Shown: one piece after another, positions 36,320 through 45,169 of the stretch
Position numbering within the stretch: position 1 is the first letter of the stretch
Layout of the letters: the number at the start of each line of letters is the position of its first letter
Assembly (NCBI GenBank): GCA_019090615.1
Contig: JAHRVQ010000012.1
Coordinates: forward strand, 1 to 64,000
DNA length: 64,000 nt
DNA from: Pseudomonadales bacterium
Lineage (GTDB): Bacteria > Pseudomonadota > Gammaproteobacteria > Pseudomonadales > Azotimanducaceae
Reading direction: 5' to 3'
The notes under the pieces: generated by a model
Databases searched by the model: none
Told to the model about the DNA's origin: nothing
The model's input: only the letters and a program-made list of their open reading frames with translations
Position numbers and translations under genes: made by a program

Positions 36320-37243
36320 CTATTGCGGTAATAACCCCTCTGCTTTCATTTTATGGAATACCGCTCGACTGACCTGGCCTGCATGACGATAGGGCTTGGC
36401 CTCCGACATATCACTTATTGCATCCCAATTAGCCTGAACATCTTCAGGACTTGGCACATCGCCATTACCAAGAAAGACCCCTGCACCTTCAACAATCTGA
36501 ACCTTACTGAAATAGCCCATGCCACATTCCACGATTTGCCCTGATAAATCACATTCATCAGCGCACAAAAAAGCCACCATGGCACTGACAAATTCAGGCT
36601 GCATCATCGGCGCCAGTTTCGGCGACATCACTTCTTCTGTCATACGTGTTAGCGCCATTGGCGCAATGGAATTGACCAGCACATTTTTTCTTGAACCTTC
36701 CTGGATCAAGGCGTGCATAAAACCAACCAGCGATAACTTGGCACTGGCATAATTAGTATGCCCATGCGAGCCAAACAATCCGGCTGATGATGAAGTCATT
36801 ACAACTCGGCCAAATTGTTTTTCCAGCATCAACGGCCAGGCCGCTTTGGTACAATAAACCGCACCCATCAGATGCACATCCATTAGCGCGGTGAAATTAT
36901 CAAGATCCATTTTGGCAAAACTTTTATCCCGCACGTTGCCAGCATTATTGATTAGAATATCCACAGAACCAAAATTATCCACCGCCGTTTGGATAATATT
37001 TTGTCCGCCTTCCTGGCTTGCAACACTGTCATAATTGGCTACCGCTTCGCCTCCCGCCTGGATAATTTCCTCTACCACGTCATCAGCCGCACGACTGGAA
37101 CCGCCCTCCCCTGCAACGTTACCACCCAGATCATTAACTACAACTTTAACGCCTTTAGAGGCAAGTACTTTGGCATGACTACGGCCAAGCCCTGAACCTG
37201 CTCCAGTAACCACAGCCACCCTATCATCGTATGAAATACTCAT
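36320..37243 (-). CDS. SDR of the HSD17B4 (multifunctional enzyme type 2) type
   Basis: 307 aa. TGAGSGLGRSHAKVLASKG, 'VVVNDLGGNVAGEGGSSRAAD', NNAG and the Ser/Tyr/Lys site SSSAGLFGSHGHTNYASAKL are characteristic of the (3R)-hydroxyacyl-CoA dehydrogenase domain of peroxisomal MFE-2 and of bacterial hydroxysteroid dehydrogenases such as Hsd4B. It lacks the hydratase and SCP2 domains of the eukaryotic enzyme. It probably oxidises (3R)-hydroxyacyl-CoAs, and could work with the MaoC hydratase in this window. Confidence 0.92.
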   Translation of the reverse strand: MSISYDDRVAVVTGAGSGLGRSHAKVLASKGVKVVVNDLGGNVAGEGGSSRAADDVVEEIIQAGGEAVANYDSVASQEGGQNIIQTAVDNFGSVDILINNAGNVRDKSFAKMDLDNFTALMDVHLMGAVYCTKAAWPLMLEKQFGRVVMTSSSAGLFGSHGHTNYASAKLSLVGFMHALIQEGSRKNVLVNSIAPMALTRMTEEVMSPKLAPMMQPEFVSAMVAFLCADECDLSGQIVECGMGYFSKVQIVEGAGVFLGNGDVPSPEDVQANWDAISDMSEAKPYRHAGQVSRAVFHKMKAEGLLPQ

Positions 37244-37329
37244 ATTTTCTCCCTTATTTATTGCCTTAGAATAATTTCGCTTGATTATTTTCTGGTCTGT
37301 TTCCTGTTCTGTTCTTTTCTATACTCTTT

Positions 37330-37353
37330 TTATGCGACAACTTATGCGACAAC
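37330..37353. repeat. 12-bp tandem duplication
   Basis: TTATGCGACAAC occurs twice head to tail in the spacer between two minus-strand genes. Confidence 0.9.
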
Positions 37354-37398
37354 AGCACCTACTAACATAAATCAATTACAACGGGATTAACCGATGAT

Positions 37399-38511
37399 TT
37401 AACGTGCCCGGTGATCCTTACCCAGGCCAGGTTTTTTAGGATGCGCATAAGTATGCCGGGTACTTTTCTTTCGATATTCAACCTGGCGCATGCGCGCAAC
37501 CGCTTCTTTTTGAATACTGATCAACGCGTCTTCGGTCCCATACTGTAATGAGTCTTCGCGGCGACTAAAAATGCCATCATTATCTGGCTTATGTTTTAAC
37601 AACCACTCAACCGTTAAAGGTAATGCCTGTAGTGGTGCAACCTTATCGGTATAACCCAGTTCAGCCTTGATTCGAGCAATATCCATCATCTGATGATTTG
37701 CCGAGGTACCGATAGGAAAATACTCCCGCGCGGTACGAGCAACCTCATCAGGTACACTATATATATCAAATTCCCAATCCATAGCGCCGGCAATCACCTG
37801 TACCCACTGCGCCAGGGTCAATTGTTGCTCATCAGCACAATGGTATAGTTTCCCAGCAGAAATATCGGGTTGATCTACCGCCAGCAAAACCGCATGCGCC
37901 ATATTTTCAGCATATCCTCGCGACATCAGACTCAGCCCACCCTCGGGCAAAATAATTTCTCGACGTTTATCCTGAACCCGTTTCATAATGAGCCATTCAA
38001 AGGAGCTAATTTCATTCGGACCATAGACCAGCGGATAACGAAACATGGTCGCCGCATAATGCCCTTCCGTCTGGCCGCGCAGCACAGTGTCTTCGGTTTG
38101 CCGAATCAGATAACCAAAATCCAGTTCCTGTTTTGATTCGATACGCTGCGCCTGCTCACTCGCTGGCACCGGCATACCGGTCGGAAAATTTGCCGTAGGG
38201 TCCACCATACCGCGAATACTCGGCGTACCACCCACCGCCACCAGTCTGGGGGTTTTACCAATTAAGGCTTCCGCCACAATACGAATTCGTCCGTAGGTCG
38301 CCACCGCCAGGTCAAAGGTACGGCCCTTCAAACCTTCATCGAGCGTTTCCCGAAAATGCGGATCAACATGGATATGTTCTACCTGCGAGGGTATTTCTTC
38401 TAGCTCGTGACTGCCTCGATGAAGAATTGCAACTTCATAACCCCGCTCAATTAAGCCATTGACCAGATAAGGGCCAGTTGGCCCAGTACCACCTACAACT
38501 AATGCCTTCAT
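37399..38511 (-). CDS. extended/atypical SDR, NAD-dependent epimerase-like
   Basis: 370 aa. N-terminal GGTGPTGPYLVNGLIERG is an extended-type Rossmann loop, followed by VAILHRGSHELEE and a region AATMFRYPLVYGPNE. I find no clear YxxxK catalytic pair in the usual place, so it may be an atypical SDR acting as a reductase or NAD(P) sensor. The C-terminal tail is Arg/Lys-rich (SVEYRKKSTRHTY-like). Upstream it is divergent from the response-regulator gene. Confidence 0.75.
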   Translation of the reverse strand: MKALVVGGTGPTGPYLVNGLIERGYEVAILHRGSHELEEIPSQVEHIHVDPHFRETLDEGLKGRTFDLAVATYGRIRIVAEALIGKTPRLVAVGGTPSIRGMVDPTANFPTGMPVPASEQAQRIESKQELDFGYLIRQTEDTVLRGQTEGHYAATMFRYPLVYGPNEISSFEWLIMKRVQDKRREIILPEGGLSLMSRGYAENMAHAVLLAVDQPDISAGKLYHCADEQQLTLAQWVQVIAGAMDWEFDIYSVPDEVARTAREYFPIGTSANHQMMDIARIKAELGYTDKVAPLQALPLTVEWLLKHKPDNDGIFSRREDSLQYGTEDALISIQKEAVARMRQVEYRKKSTRHTYAHPKKPGLGKDHRAR

Positions 38512-38734
38512 GTATTGTTTACCGCTTATTGCTGTGATTTGATATTTAAAGCACAGAGTATAAGAGCAAATGATGCTGTTTTTCCAATTGCCTCGCTATC
38601 ACACCAACAAATGACGCAAAAAAACTCCAAACAATGACGATTCTCCATTTATTCAGCCGCTCATAAATTGGACTTGAAATAACTCAAATAACGACGACAC
38701 TTTATTGCAGCGACTCTAACTTTGGCTTCAATTT

Positions 38735-39838
38735 ATGACCACTCCCATCGTAATTTGTGATGATTCCAATATGGCCCGTAAGCAAATGAAACGTAGCTTA
38801 CCCAACCATTGGGATGTTGATATCACCTTTGCCGAAAATGGCGAAGAGGCTATCGTGGCGCTAGAAAAAGGCCTCGGCAAAGTACTTTTTCTTGATCTAA
38901 CCATGCCAGTGATGGATGGCTATGAAACCTTACAGATGATCCGTAAAAAAGACCTGGATACCATGGTCATTGTTGTTTCAGGTGACATTCAGGCTGAAGC
39001 ACATCGACGCGTAATCTCTCTTGGCGCTATGGATTTCATTAAAAAACCCGCCGCACCGGATACCGTTTCCAACATCCTGTCGTTATTCGGCATTCATCGT
39101 GATGGAGACTCTGACAATGAAACCGCTGGAGACCCTGACAATGAAACCGCTGCCGGTCATGACAGCAATGGTGACAATAGTAAAGTAGCCGAAGCTGATC
39201 TCGTGGTTAATGACATCGACAACGCTGATAACATCGATAATAAAGCCGAGCCTATTAGCGAAAATTCACATCAGGAGATCCAGTTTGATAGCTATCGTGA
39301 AATAACCAATGTCGCCATTGGACGAGCCGCCAGTGTACTCGCAGAACTCACCGGCGAGTTTGTTAACCTGCCTGTTCCCAAAGTCAGTCTACTCAACATC
39401 TGTGATCTCAACAAAACCATGCATTTTGCGGCAAAAGAAATAGTCTCAGGTGTCTGCCAGGGCTTTACCTCGCAGGGCATCACCGGCGAAGCGCTACTGG
39501 TTTTAAATGACGCCAATTTTACCGATATGGCACAACTGATAAAACACGACAACAGCACCAGCATCGAGGTACTCACGGACGTTTCAAGTATTTTAACTGG
39601 CTCCATCCTGAATGCCCTTGGTGACCAACTTTTACTCAATTTCTCAAGGTCGTGCCCCGTTGTTCTGGGAGTCGGCGTTAGCGCTGAAAATTTGATTAAC
39701 AACCAGTCCACACTTAGACAAAAATCGCTGACAATTGAAGTCAACTACGAAATTCCATCCAGAGCCATCAAGTTTGATATTTTGCTACTATTTACTGAAG
39801 AATCCATGCCACTCATAGACCAGCGGTTAGCCCAGTGA
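38735..39838 (+). CDS. response regulator with CheC/CheX-type domain
   Basis: 367 aa. Receiver domain 1-125 with phospho-Asp54 (VLFLDLTMPVMDG), Ser/Thr in VVSGD and Lys in IKKPAA. A highly acidic linker of about 55 residues (about 125-185) includes an in-frame 24-bp duplication (GDSDNETA/GDPDNETA). The C-terminal CheC/CheX-like domain (about 185-365) contains ELTGEFVNLPVPKVS and LTDVSSILTGSILNALGDQL. Such proteins dephosphorylate receivers. The usual ExxN catalytic pairs are not obvious here. It is co-oriented with a PAS protein 75 bases downstream. Confidence 0.82.
   Translation: MTTPIVICDDSNMARKQMKRSLPNHWDVDITFAENGEEAIVALEKGLGKVLFLDLTMPVMDGYETLQMIRKKDLDTMVIVVSGDIQAEAHRRVISLGAMDFIKKPAAPDTVSNILSLFGIHRDGDSDNETAGDPDNETAAGHDSNGDNSKVAEADLVVNDIDNADNIDNKAEPISENSHQEIQFDSYREITNVAIGRAASVLAELTGEFVNLPVPKVSLLNICDLNKTMHFAAKEIVSGVCQGFTSQGITGEALLVLNDANFTDMAQLIKHDNSTSIEVLTDVSSILTGSILNALGDQLLLNFSRSCPVVLGVGVSAENLINNQSTLRQKSLTIEVNYEIPSRAIKFDILLLFTEESMPLIDQRLAQ
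39104..39151. repeat. in-frame 24-bp duplication inside the response-regulator linker
   Basis: Two copies differing at one base, adding eight residues to the acidic linker. Evidence that the window's duplication process also hits coding linkers. Confidence 0.9.
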
Positions 39839-39913
39839 ATACAGTACGTCCCTGGCAACAGTGGACCAGCACGCAGTAATAGATTCATTTGCAAAACCTA
39901 CAGGAGCGCCTTT

Positions 39914-40387
39914 ATGAAACTAGATAATTTATATTGGATCATGGGCATATTACAGAATATGGCCAATGGACTGGTTGTAGTGGACCGAGAATATCGAGTC
40001 CATATGTGGAATAAATTTATGGAAAACCATAGCGGCATAGCTTTGGAAGCAATTACCGATGCCAATTTATTTACCGCCGTACCCAATCTGGAAGAACAAT
40101 GGTTTAAACAGAAAATTGATAGCGCTTTTTTGCTCGACAGCCCCGGTTACACCATTTGGGAAGAACGGCCACATATCTTTAAATTCGAAACTGCCCGGCC
40201 AATAACCGGCCATATCAAATATATGTACCAAAATAGTACCCTGATGCCGCTCAAGGCCGTGGATGCAGAAGTATCCCATGTTGCAATCCTTATAAATGAT
40301 GTCACGGCTATTGCAGTCAACAAAATGGGTCTCATCAAGGCCAACCAAAAACTGGCTAACAGGGTAAATCAAGCCGGCAGCGCCTAA
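39914..40387 (+). CDS. stand-alone PAS-domain protein
   Basis: 157 aa. One PAS fold: 'ILQNMANGLVVVDREYRVHMWNKFMENHSG' (about 12-41), then VPNLEEQWFKQKIDSAF and a C-terminal strand 'AEVSHVAILINDVTAIAV'. No output domain. It probably senses a ligand or redox state and works with the receiver-CheC protein encoded just upstream. A hairpin terminator follows. Confidence 0.82.
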   Translation: MKLDNLYWIMGILQNMANGLVVVDREYRVHMWNKFMENHSGIALEAITDANLFTAVPNLEEQWFKQKIDSAFLLDSPGYTIWEERPHIFKFETARPITGHIKYMYQNSTLMPLKAVDAEVSHVAILINDVTAIAVNKMGLIKANQKLANRVNQAGSA

Positions 40388-40725
40388 ATCCCCATAGCAC
40401 TTCAACCACAGTAGCCCAGCCCGCTCAAAGCACCTCAATAACCTGGTGCTGTTCCCGCTGGCACTTGCAGTTAAAGCTAACCAACGCAGAGTATCTTGTT
40501 CATTAATCAATACTCTGATTATTTTTCATGAGATTCGCCTAAATAAACTTCTGTACGTCCATTAAAGAAGCCCCGCAATAAAATAAAGAGCCCCGCAGTA
40601 GTTTTCTACATATCAGGTTTACTGCGACCCACGCGACAGTTTATCCTTACCCCCCATGCAAGGTTGTTTTGCTTGATCGCAACTACTCGATAAAACTGCC
40701 ACTTAGGCTATCGGAGCGCATAACA
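40388..40725. other. spacer before the first BVMO gene
   Basis: Holds the terminator at 40487-40526 and a loose repeat AAGCCCCGCA/GAGCCCCGCA near 40566-40600. A TTG-initiated extension of the BVMO begins at 40669 but has no ribosome-binding site. No gene is seen. Confidence 0.5.
40487..40526 (+). terminator. rho-independent terminator of the CheC-PAS operon
   Basis: CAGAGTA-TC-TTG paired with CAA-TACTCTG (9-base loop), then ATTATTTTT. About 100 bases past the PAS stop. Confidence 0.7.
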
Positions 40726-42408
40726 ATGTCTGAAAACCAGTCGACCCAAAATACATCATCAAGCACTGATAAGACCGCTGCTGATCTAAGCAGCATCGAC
40801 GCCGTGGTTATTGGCGCAGGCTTTGGTGGCATGTATGCCTTACATAGTTTGCGCGAAAGCGGCTTATCAGTCCGGGTCTTCGATGCAGCAGCCGGTATAG
40901 GCGGCACCTGGTGGTGGAACCGCTACCCTGGCGCGCGAGTGGATTTCCCAGGCGGGCCTTTTTATTGTTATACCTTTTCTGAACAACTAATACAGGAATG
41001 GGACTGGGCTGAAACGCAACCTGATCAGTCATCCGTACTAGCCTATCTAAATCATGTCGCTGACAAGTTTGATCTGCGCCGCAACATCCAACTAAATACC
41101 CATGTTGAGTCCGCAGTTTTCGATTCAACTAGTCAGCGTTGGACAATACAAACCAACCAGAGTGAAACGGTTAGCGCGCAATATTTAATTTGCGCACTAG
41201 GCACCTTGTCTGCGGCCAATAGGCCAGAAATACCGGGCATGGAAACTTTTACCGGTCAGTGTTATCACACTGGTCAATGGCCATCAGACCCCGTTGATTT
41301 TACTGGCAAGCGGGTCGGCATTATTGGCACAGGCTCATCGGGCATTCAGGCGATCCCGCTGATTGCTGAGGCCGCTGACCAGCTCACAGTATTCCAACGC
41401 ACACCACAATTTACTATTCCGTCAGGTAATCAACCGATCGATCCGGCGCTGGTTCAAGAAGCCAGACAAGACTGGCCCGCCATGCGCCAACGGATGATGA
41501 AATCTCCATTGGGCGCACCTTATACAGTCTCCAGCCTCTCTGCCAAGGATCATACAGCTGAACAACGTCAGGCCAAATACGAACAGCAATGGCGCAAAGG
41601 TAGCCTCGGCATTCTATTTGAAACCTACCACGACGTACTGACCAACAAGGAGAGCAATGCAGAACTGGCAGAATTTATACGCTGCAAAATACGTGAGACT
41701 GTACATGATCCACTTGTTGCCGAAAAATTATTGCCTAATTACCACCTTGGCACCAAAAGACAGGTATTAGATAATGATTATTACGCAACTTATAATCGCG
41801 ACAATGTTAATTTAATTGACCTGCGCACAAATCCCATTTTATCAATCAACCCTACCAGTATTAGTACAAAAAATAGCACCACAGATAGTCTCGACCAGCA
41901 TCCTCTCGACATGCTCATCCTGGCCACTGGATATGATGCCATCACCGGTGCTATCCAACGGTTGGACCCAAAAGGCCTCGACGGCATTAGTCTCAGCGCG
42001 CAATGGTCCGAGCGTTTCAGCACCTACCTTGGCATGACCATCCCAAATTTCCCTAATCTGTTTATGATTCATGGTCCGGAATCACCGTCGGTTTTATTTA
42101 ACATGCCGCTCGGCGCAGAATTACAGTCGGACTGGATCAGAGATTGCATTCAGCATCTCAAAGATAACCACCAAAACACGATCACCGCATCAGCCGATGC
42201 CGCTACCGCATGGAGCAAAGAAGTCGAAAATATCGCCAGCCAAACCCTCTACGCTGACACTGAATCCTGGTATACCGGTGCTAACATCCCCGGCAAACAT
42301 CGTCAGTTCGCTGTTTATCTTGGCGGACCTGCCTACTACAGCAAACTCGCTGATATAGCTGCTAATGATTATCCTGGGTTTGGTCTGCAACCGACTGACC
42401 TGAAATAA
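40726..42408 (+). CDS. Baeyer-Villiger-type flavin monooxygenase
   Basis: 560 aa from ATG 40726 (GGAG 13 bases upstream). FAD loop GAGFGGMYALHS from Gly30; the BVMO fingerprint FTGQCYHTGQWP at 175-186; NADPH loop IGTGSSGIQAIPLI. It inserts one oxygen next to a ketone to give an ester or lactone, consistent with opening an alicyclic ring. Typical length for cyclohexanone/steroid-type BVMOs. Close to a second BVMO and an acyl-CoA dehydrogenase operon, but separate in transcription. Confidence 0.94.
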   Translation: MSENQSTQNTSSSTDKTAADLSSIDAVVIGAGFGGMYALHSLRESGLSVRVFDAAAGIGGTWWWNRYPGARVDFPGGPFYCYTFSEQLIQEWDWAETQPDQSSVLAYLNHVADKFDLRRNIQLNTHVESAVFDSTSQRWTIQTNQSETVSAQYLICALGTLSAANRPEIPGMETFTGQCYHTGQWPSDPVDFTGKRVGIIGTGSSGIQAIPLIAEAADQLTVFQRTPQFTIPSGNQPIDPALVQEARQDWPAMRQRMMKSPLGAPYTVSSLSAKDHTAEQRQAKYEQQWRKGSLGILFETYHDVLTNKESNAELAEFIRCKIRETVHDPLVAEKLLPNYHLGTKRQVLDNDYYATYNRDNVNLIDLRTNPILSINPTSISTKNSTTDSLDQHPLDMLILATGYDAITGAIQRLDPKGLDGISLSAQWSERFSTYLGMTIPNFPNLFMIHGPESPSVLFNMPLGAELQSDWIRDCIQHLKDNHQNTITASADAATAWSKEVENIASQTLYADTESWYTGANIPGKHRQFAVYLGGPAYYSKLADIAANDYPGFGLQPTDLK

Positions 42409-42626
42409 ACAAATCTGCAGAAAAAATAGCCGTTAGCAATTACAATTGCCCAGGTTTCGCCAGGCATTGGTAGTAAAATTAACCTGCCAGGCGAATAATC
42501 AATTTATTCAAAATAATTCTCTCGAACACGCTTCATCTGAGCAACAATATTGGATTTGCAGTTGCTGCTAGCTTGTCGAATTGGTTTAATCTTTATCAAC
42601 ATCATTCTATTTAAAGGAGGTAATCT

Positions 42627-43817
42627 ATGGATCTTGCCTATAACGAAGAATACGTGGAATTCAGGGCTGAAGTACAGGCCTTCCTGAAAGCAAATAAAAG
42701 CAGCGCACCCAAAGGCCGAATGGGCTGGGGCCAGGCTGACGACAAGTCTCGCACCTGGCAGCAACTCCTCATTAAACATGGCTACGCCGCGCGTACTATA
42801 CCGAAAGAATATGGCGGTTTCGGCGCAGAACCTGACATCCTCAAAAACCATATCATCGCCGAAGAATTCGCCATTGCTGGGGTAAGGCCCGGCCATAGTG
42901 GCGACCCCCGTTTAGTACCTGTAGTCCTGGAACTAGGTACAGAAGAACAAAAACATGCCCTGGTAGGCCCAACCATTCGCGGTGATATGGTGTGGTGTCA
43001 GGGTTATTCAGAACCTGGGTCCGGCTCTGATCTCGCATCCCTGTCAACCAAAGCGGTACTTGAAGGTGATGAATGGGTCATTAACGGCCAAAAAATCTGG
43101 ACCTCTGGTGCCCAACACGCCGATATGATTTTTTGTCTGGTGCGAACAGAACCTGACGCGCCCAAACACCAGGGCATCAGTTATCTGATTTTCAAAATGG
43201 ATACCCCTGGGATCGAAGTACGCCCATTAGTCACTATGACTGGCGAGGCCATTTTTAATGAAACTTTCTTTACCGATGTACGCGTACCGAAAGATCAGAT
43301 CATCGGTCGCCGCGGCGAAGGCTGGTTTGTAGCCAACGCCACCTTAAAACACGAACGTGGCAGCCTTGGTGATCCCAATCAACTTGAAGGCCGGTTTCGG
43401 TCATTAGTTGAGATGCTGAAAAGTGAAAAAATTGATGGCAAACCGCTAATTGAATTTCCAATCTACCGCGATCGACTGTTAAAGCTGCAGGCACGGGTAT
43501 TGTCCATGAAATGTAACGGTATGCGTATTCTTACCGCAAATACCAAAAATGAAGAACCCGGTCTGGCACGCTGGATTGTCAAATTATTGGGTTGCGAACT
43601 TAATCATCAAATGGCCGCGCTAGCCATTGATGTAATGGGTGAACTCGGCGTTTTATACGAAGACAGTCCTTATCTTCGAAATTACGGTATGTGGCAGCGC
43701 AATTATATGCTGGACCTTGGACTGATAATCGGTGGCGGTACAGCCCAAATACAAAAAAATATGATTGGTGAACGGGCCCTCGGGTTACCTAAAGAACCAA
43801 AATACGACGCAATCTAA
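42627..43817 (+). CDS. acyl-CoA dehydrogenase, alpha-type subunit
   Basis: 396 aa. MDLAYNEEYVEFRAEVQAFL start; signature WCQGYSEPGSGSDLASLST; WVINGQKIWTSG; C-terminal IIGGGTAQIQKNMIGERALG, with Gly at the Glu376 place. The region resembles the alpha-type subunits (FadE26/ChsE4-like) that form hetero-oligomers with a following smaller subunit. It has one of the strongest ribosome-binding sites in the window (AAAGGAGGT). It is followed by the next gene after 11 bases. Confidence 0.93.
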   Translation: MDLAYNEEYVEFRAEVQAFLKANKSSAPKGRMGWGQADDKSRTWQQLLIKHGYAARTIPKEYGGFGAEPDILKNHIIAEEFAIAGVRPGHSGDPRLVPVVLELGTEEQKHALVGPTIRGDMVWCQGYSEPGSGSDLASLSTKAVLEGDEWVINGQKIWTSGAQHADMIFCLVRTEPDAPKHQGISYLIFKMDTPGIEVRPLVTMTGEAIFNETFFTDVRVPKDQIIGRRGEGWFVANATLKHERGSLGDPNQLEGRFRSLVEMLKSEKIDGKPLIEFPIYRDRLLKLQARVLSMKCNGMRILTANTKNEEPGLARWIVKLLGCELNHQMAALAIDVMGELGVLYEDSPYLRNYGMWQRNYMLDLGLIIGGGTAQIQKNMIGERALGLPKEPKYDAI

Positions 43818-43828
43818 GGGACATTATA

Positions 43829-44914
43829 ATGGAATTTGCATTAAGTGAAGAACAACGACTATTGCAAGATAGTATCTGTCGTTACCTTGAGAGCGAGTGT
43901 AATCTCGACCGGGTTAGAGAAGCGGCTGAAAACAATGTCACCCAACAGGCCGAAGTCTGGCAGGGTTTAAGTGAACTGGGCATCCAGGGCATCATTATCC
44001 CTGAAGAACAGGCCGGTGTTGGCCTGGGCTTTTTAGATGCTGCCCTGGTCGCCGAAGCACTGGGTCGCTCAGTGGCACCAGTACCTTTTATTGGTTCCTC
44101 AATTATGGCCCCCGTAGCATTGATGGCTGCGGGCAGCGATGATCAAAAAGAAGCCTGGCTACCTAAAATTGCTGCCGGCGATGTGGTCTTTGGGGTGGGT
44201 GTAACCGAACAGATTGCACAACGAGAAACTACCGGCATTAAATCTGATGGCGGCAAACTAACCGGCAAGGCCATGTTTGTTATTGATGGTGTTGACGCCA
44301 ATATGTTGATTATTGCTGACGACGATGGAGCGCTTTATCTGGTGGATGTTAACGCCGCTGGCGTCACCCGACAAAACCTCAAAACCATCGACAAAACCCG
44401 CGCCGTTGCTGAAATTGTACTTGAAGGTGCGGCGGCAGAAGTGCTACCCGGATCACAGAACGACCGCGAACCATTATTAAAAACCATCGATGCAGGCCGC
44501 CTGATGCTGGCCGCGGATACCCTCGGCGCAGCAGATATCATGCTGGAAAAAGCAGTTGCCTATGCGAAAGAACGTAAACAGTTCGATCGGGTTATCGGTT
44601 CTTTTCAGGCTGTTAAACATATGTGTGCTGAAATGGCCACAGAGCTTGAACCGTGCCGCTCTCTGATATGGTATGCCGCCCACGCTGTTTATGACATTCC
44701 AGACGAAGCCCGTCTGCTCACTTGTCATAGTAAGGCACATCTATCAGAGGTTGGACGTTTTGTCGCCAAAACTTCGACAGAAGTCCATGGCGGTATGGGT
44801 TTCACAGACCTGCTTGGATTGCACTATTGGTTTAAGCGTATTGGCCTTGACCGACAACTATTGGGCGCACCTGAGCTGATTAGAGAACAGGCCGCTGCTG
44901 TCCAGGGCTGGTAA
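43829..44914 (+). CDS. acyl-CoA dehydrogenase, beta-type subunit
   Basis: 361 aa, shorter and more divergent than the alpha-type subunit. Starts MEFALSEEQRLLQDSICRYL. The middle domain lacks the SEPAGGSD signature (VTEQIAQRETTGI instead) and the end lacks a classical catalytic Glu motif (STEVHGGMGFTDLLGLHYWFKR). This pattern fits FadE29/ChsE5-like partner subunits, in which FAD binds at the alpha-beta interface. The operon partner of the 42627 gene is 11 bases away, with AGGGA before the start. Confidence 0.9.
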   Translation: MEFALSEEQRLLQDSICRYLESECNLDRVREAAENNVTQQAEVWQGLSELGIQGIIIPEEQAGVGLGFLDAALVAEALGRSVAPVPFIGSSIMAPVALMAAGSDDQKEAWLPKIAAGDVVFGVGVTEQIAQRETTGIKSDGGKLTGKAMFVIDGVDANMLIIADDDGALYLVDVNAAGVTRQNLKTIDKTRAVAEIVLEGAAAEVLPGSQNDREPLLKTIDAGRLMLAADTLGAADIMLEKAVAYAKERKQFDRVIGSFQAVKHMCAEMATELEPCRSLIWYAAHAVYDIPDEARLLTCHSKAHLSEVGRFVAKTSTEVHGGMGFTDLLGLHYWFKRIGLDRQLLGAPELIREQAAAVQGW

Positions 44915-44927
44915 CTGCAGCAAAACT

Positions 44928-45085
44928 GCCTGCAACCGAACAATCTGGCTTCTGCTATGCAATTTAATGACCAGCAGATTCTATGACTATTAGGTTGCAG
45001 GCCTTCTCTTGTGAAGCGCTTATGCAAAACCCTTCTGAAGAGCCCTTATGCAGAGTCCTTGTGCAGAACCCTTATAAAGAACGCA
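44928..45085. repeat. inverted repeat plus degenerate tandem repeats
   Basis: GCCTGCAACC (44928-44937) and GGTTGCAGGC (44993-45002) form a 10-bp inverted repeat around 55 bases. Directly after it, CCCTTATGCAGAR-like units of about 20 bp recur three to four times with drift (about 45018-45085). Confidence 0.7.
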
Positions 45086-45169
45086 ATATCATTAGCCATG
45101 GTAATAGTCCTTTCTGATTCACCTTATCCATCACTCAACCCTGTCATAAACAACACCTGAGGAGCAACC

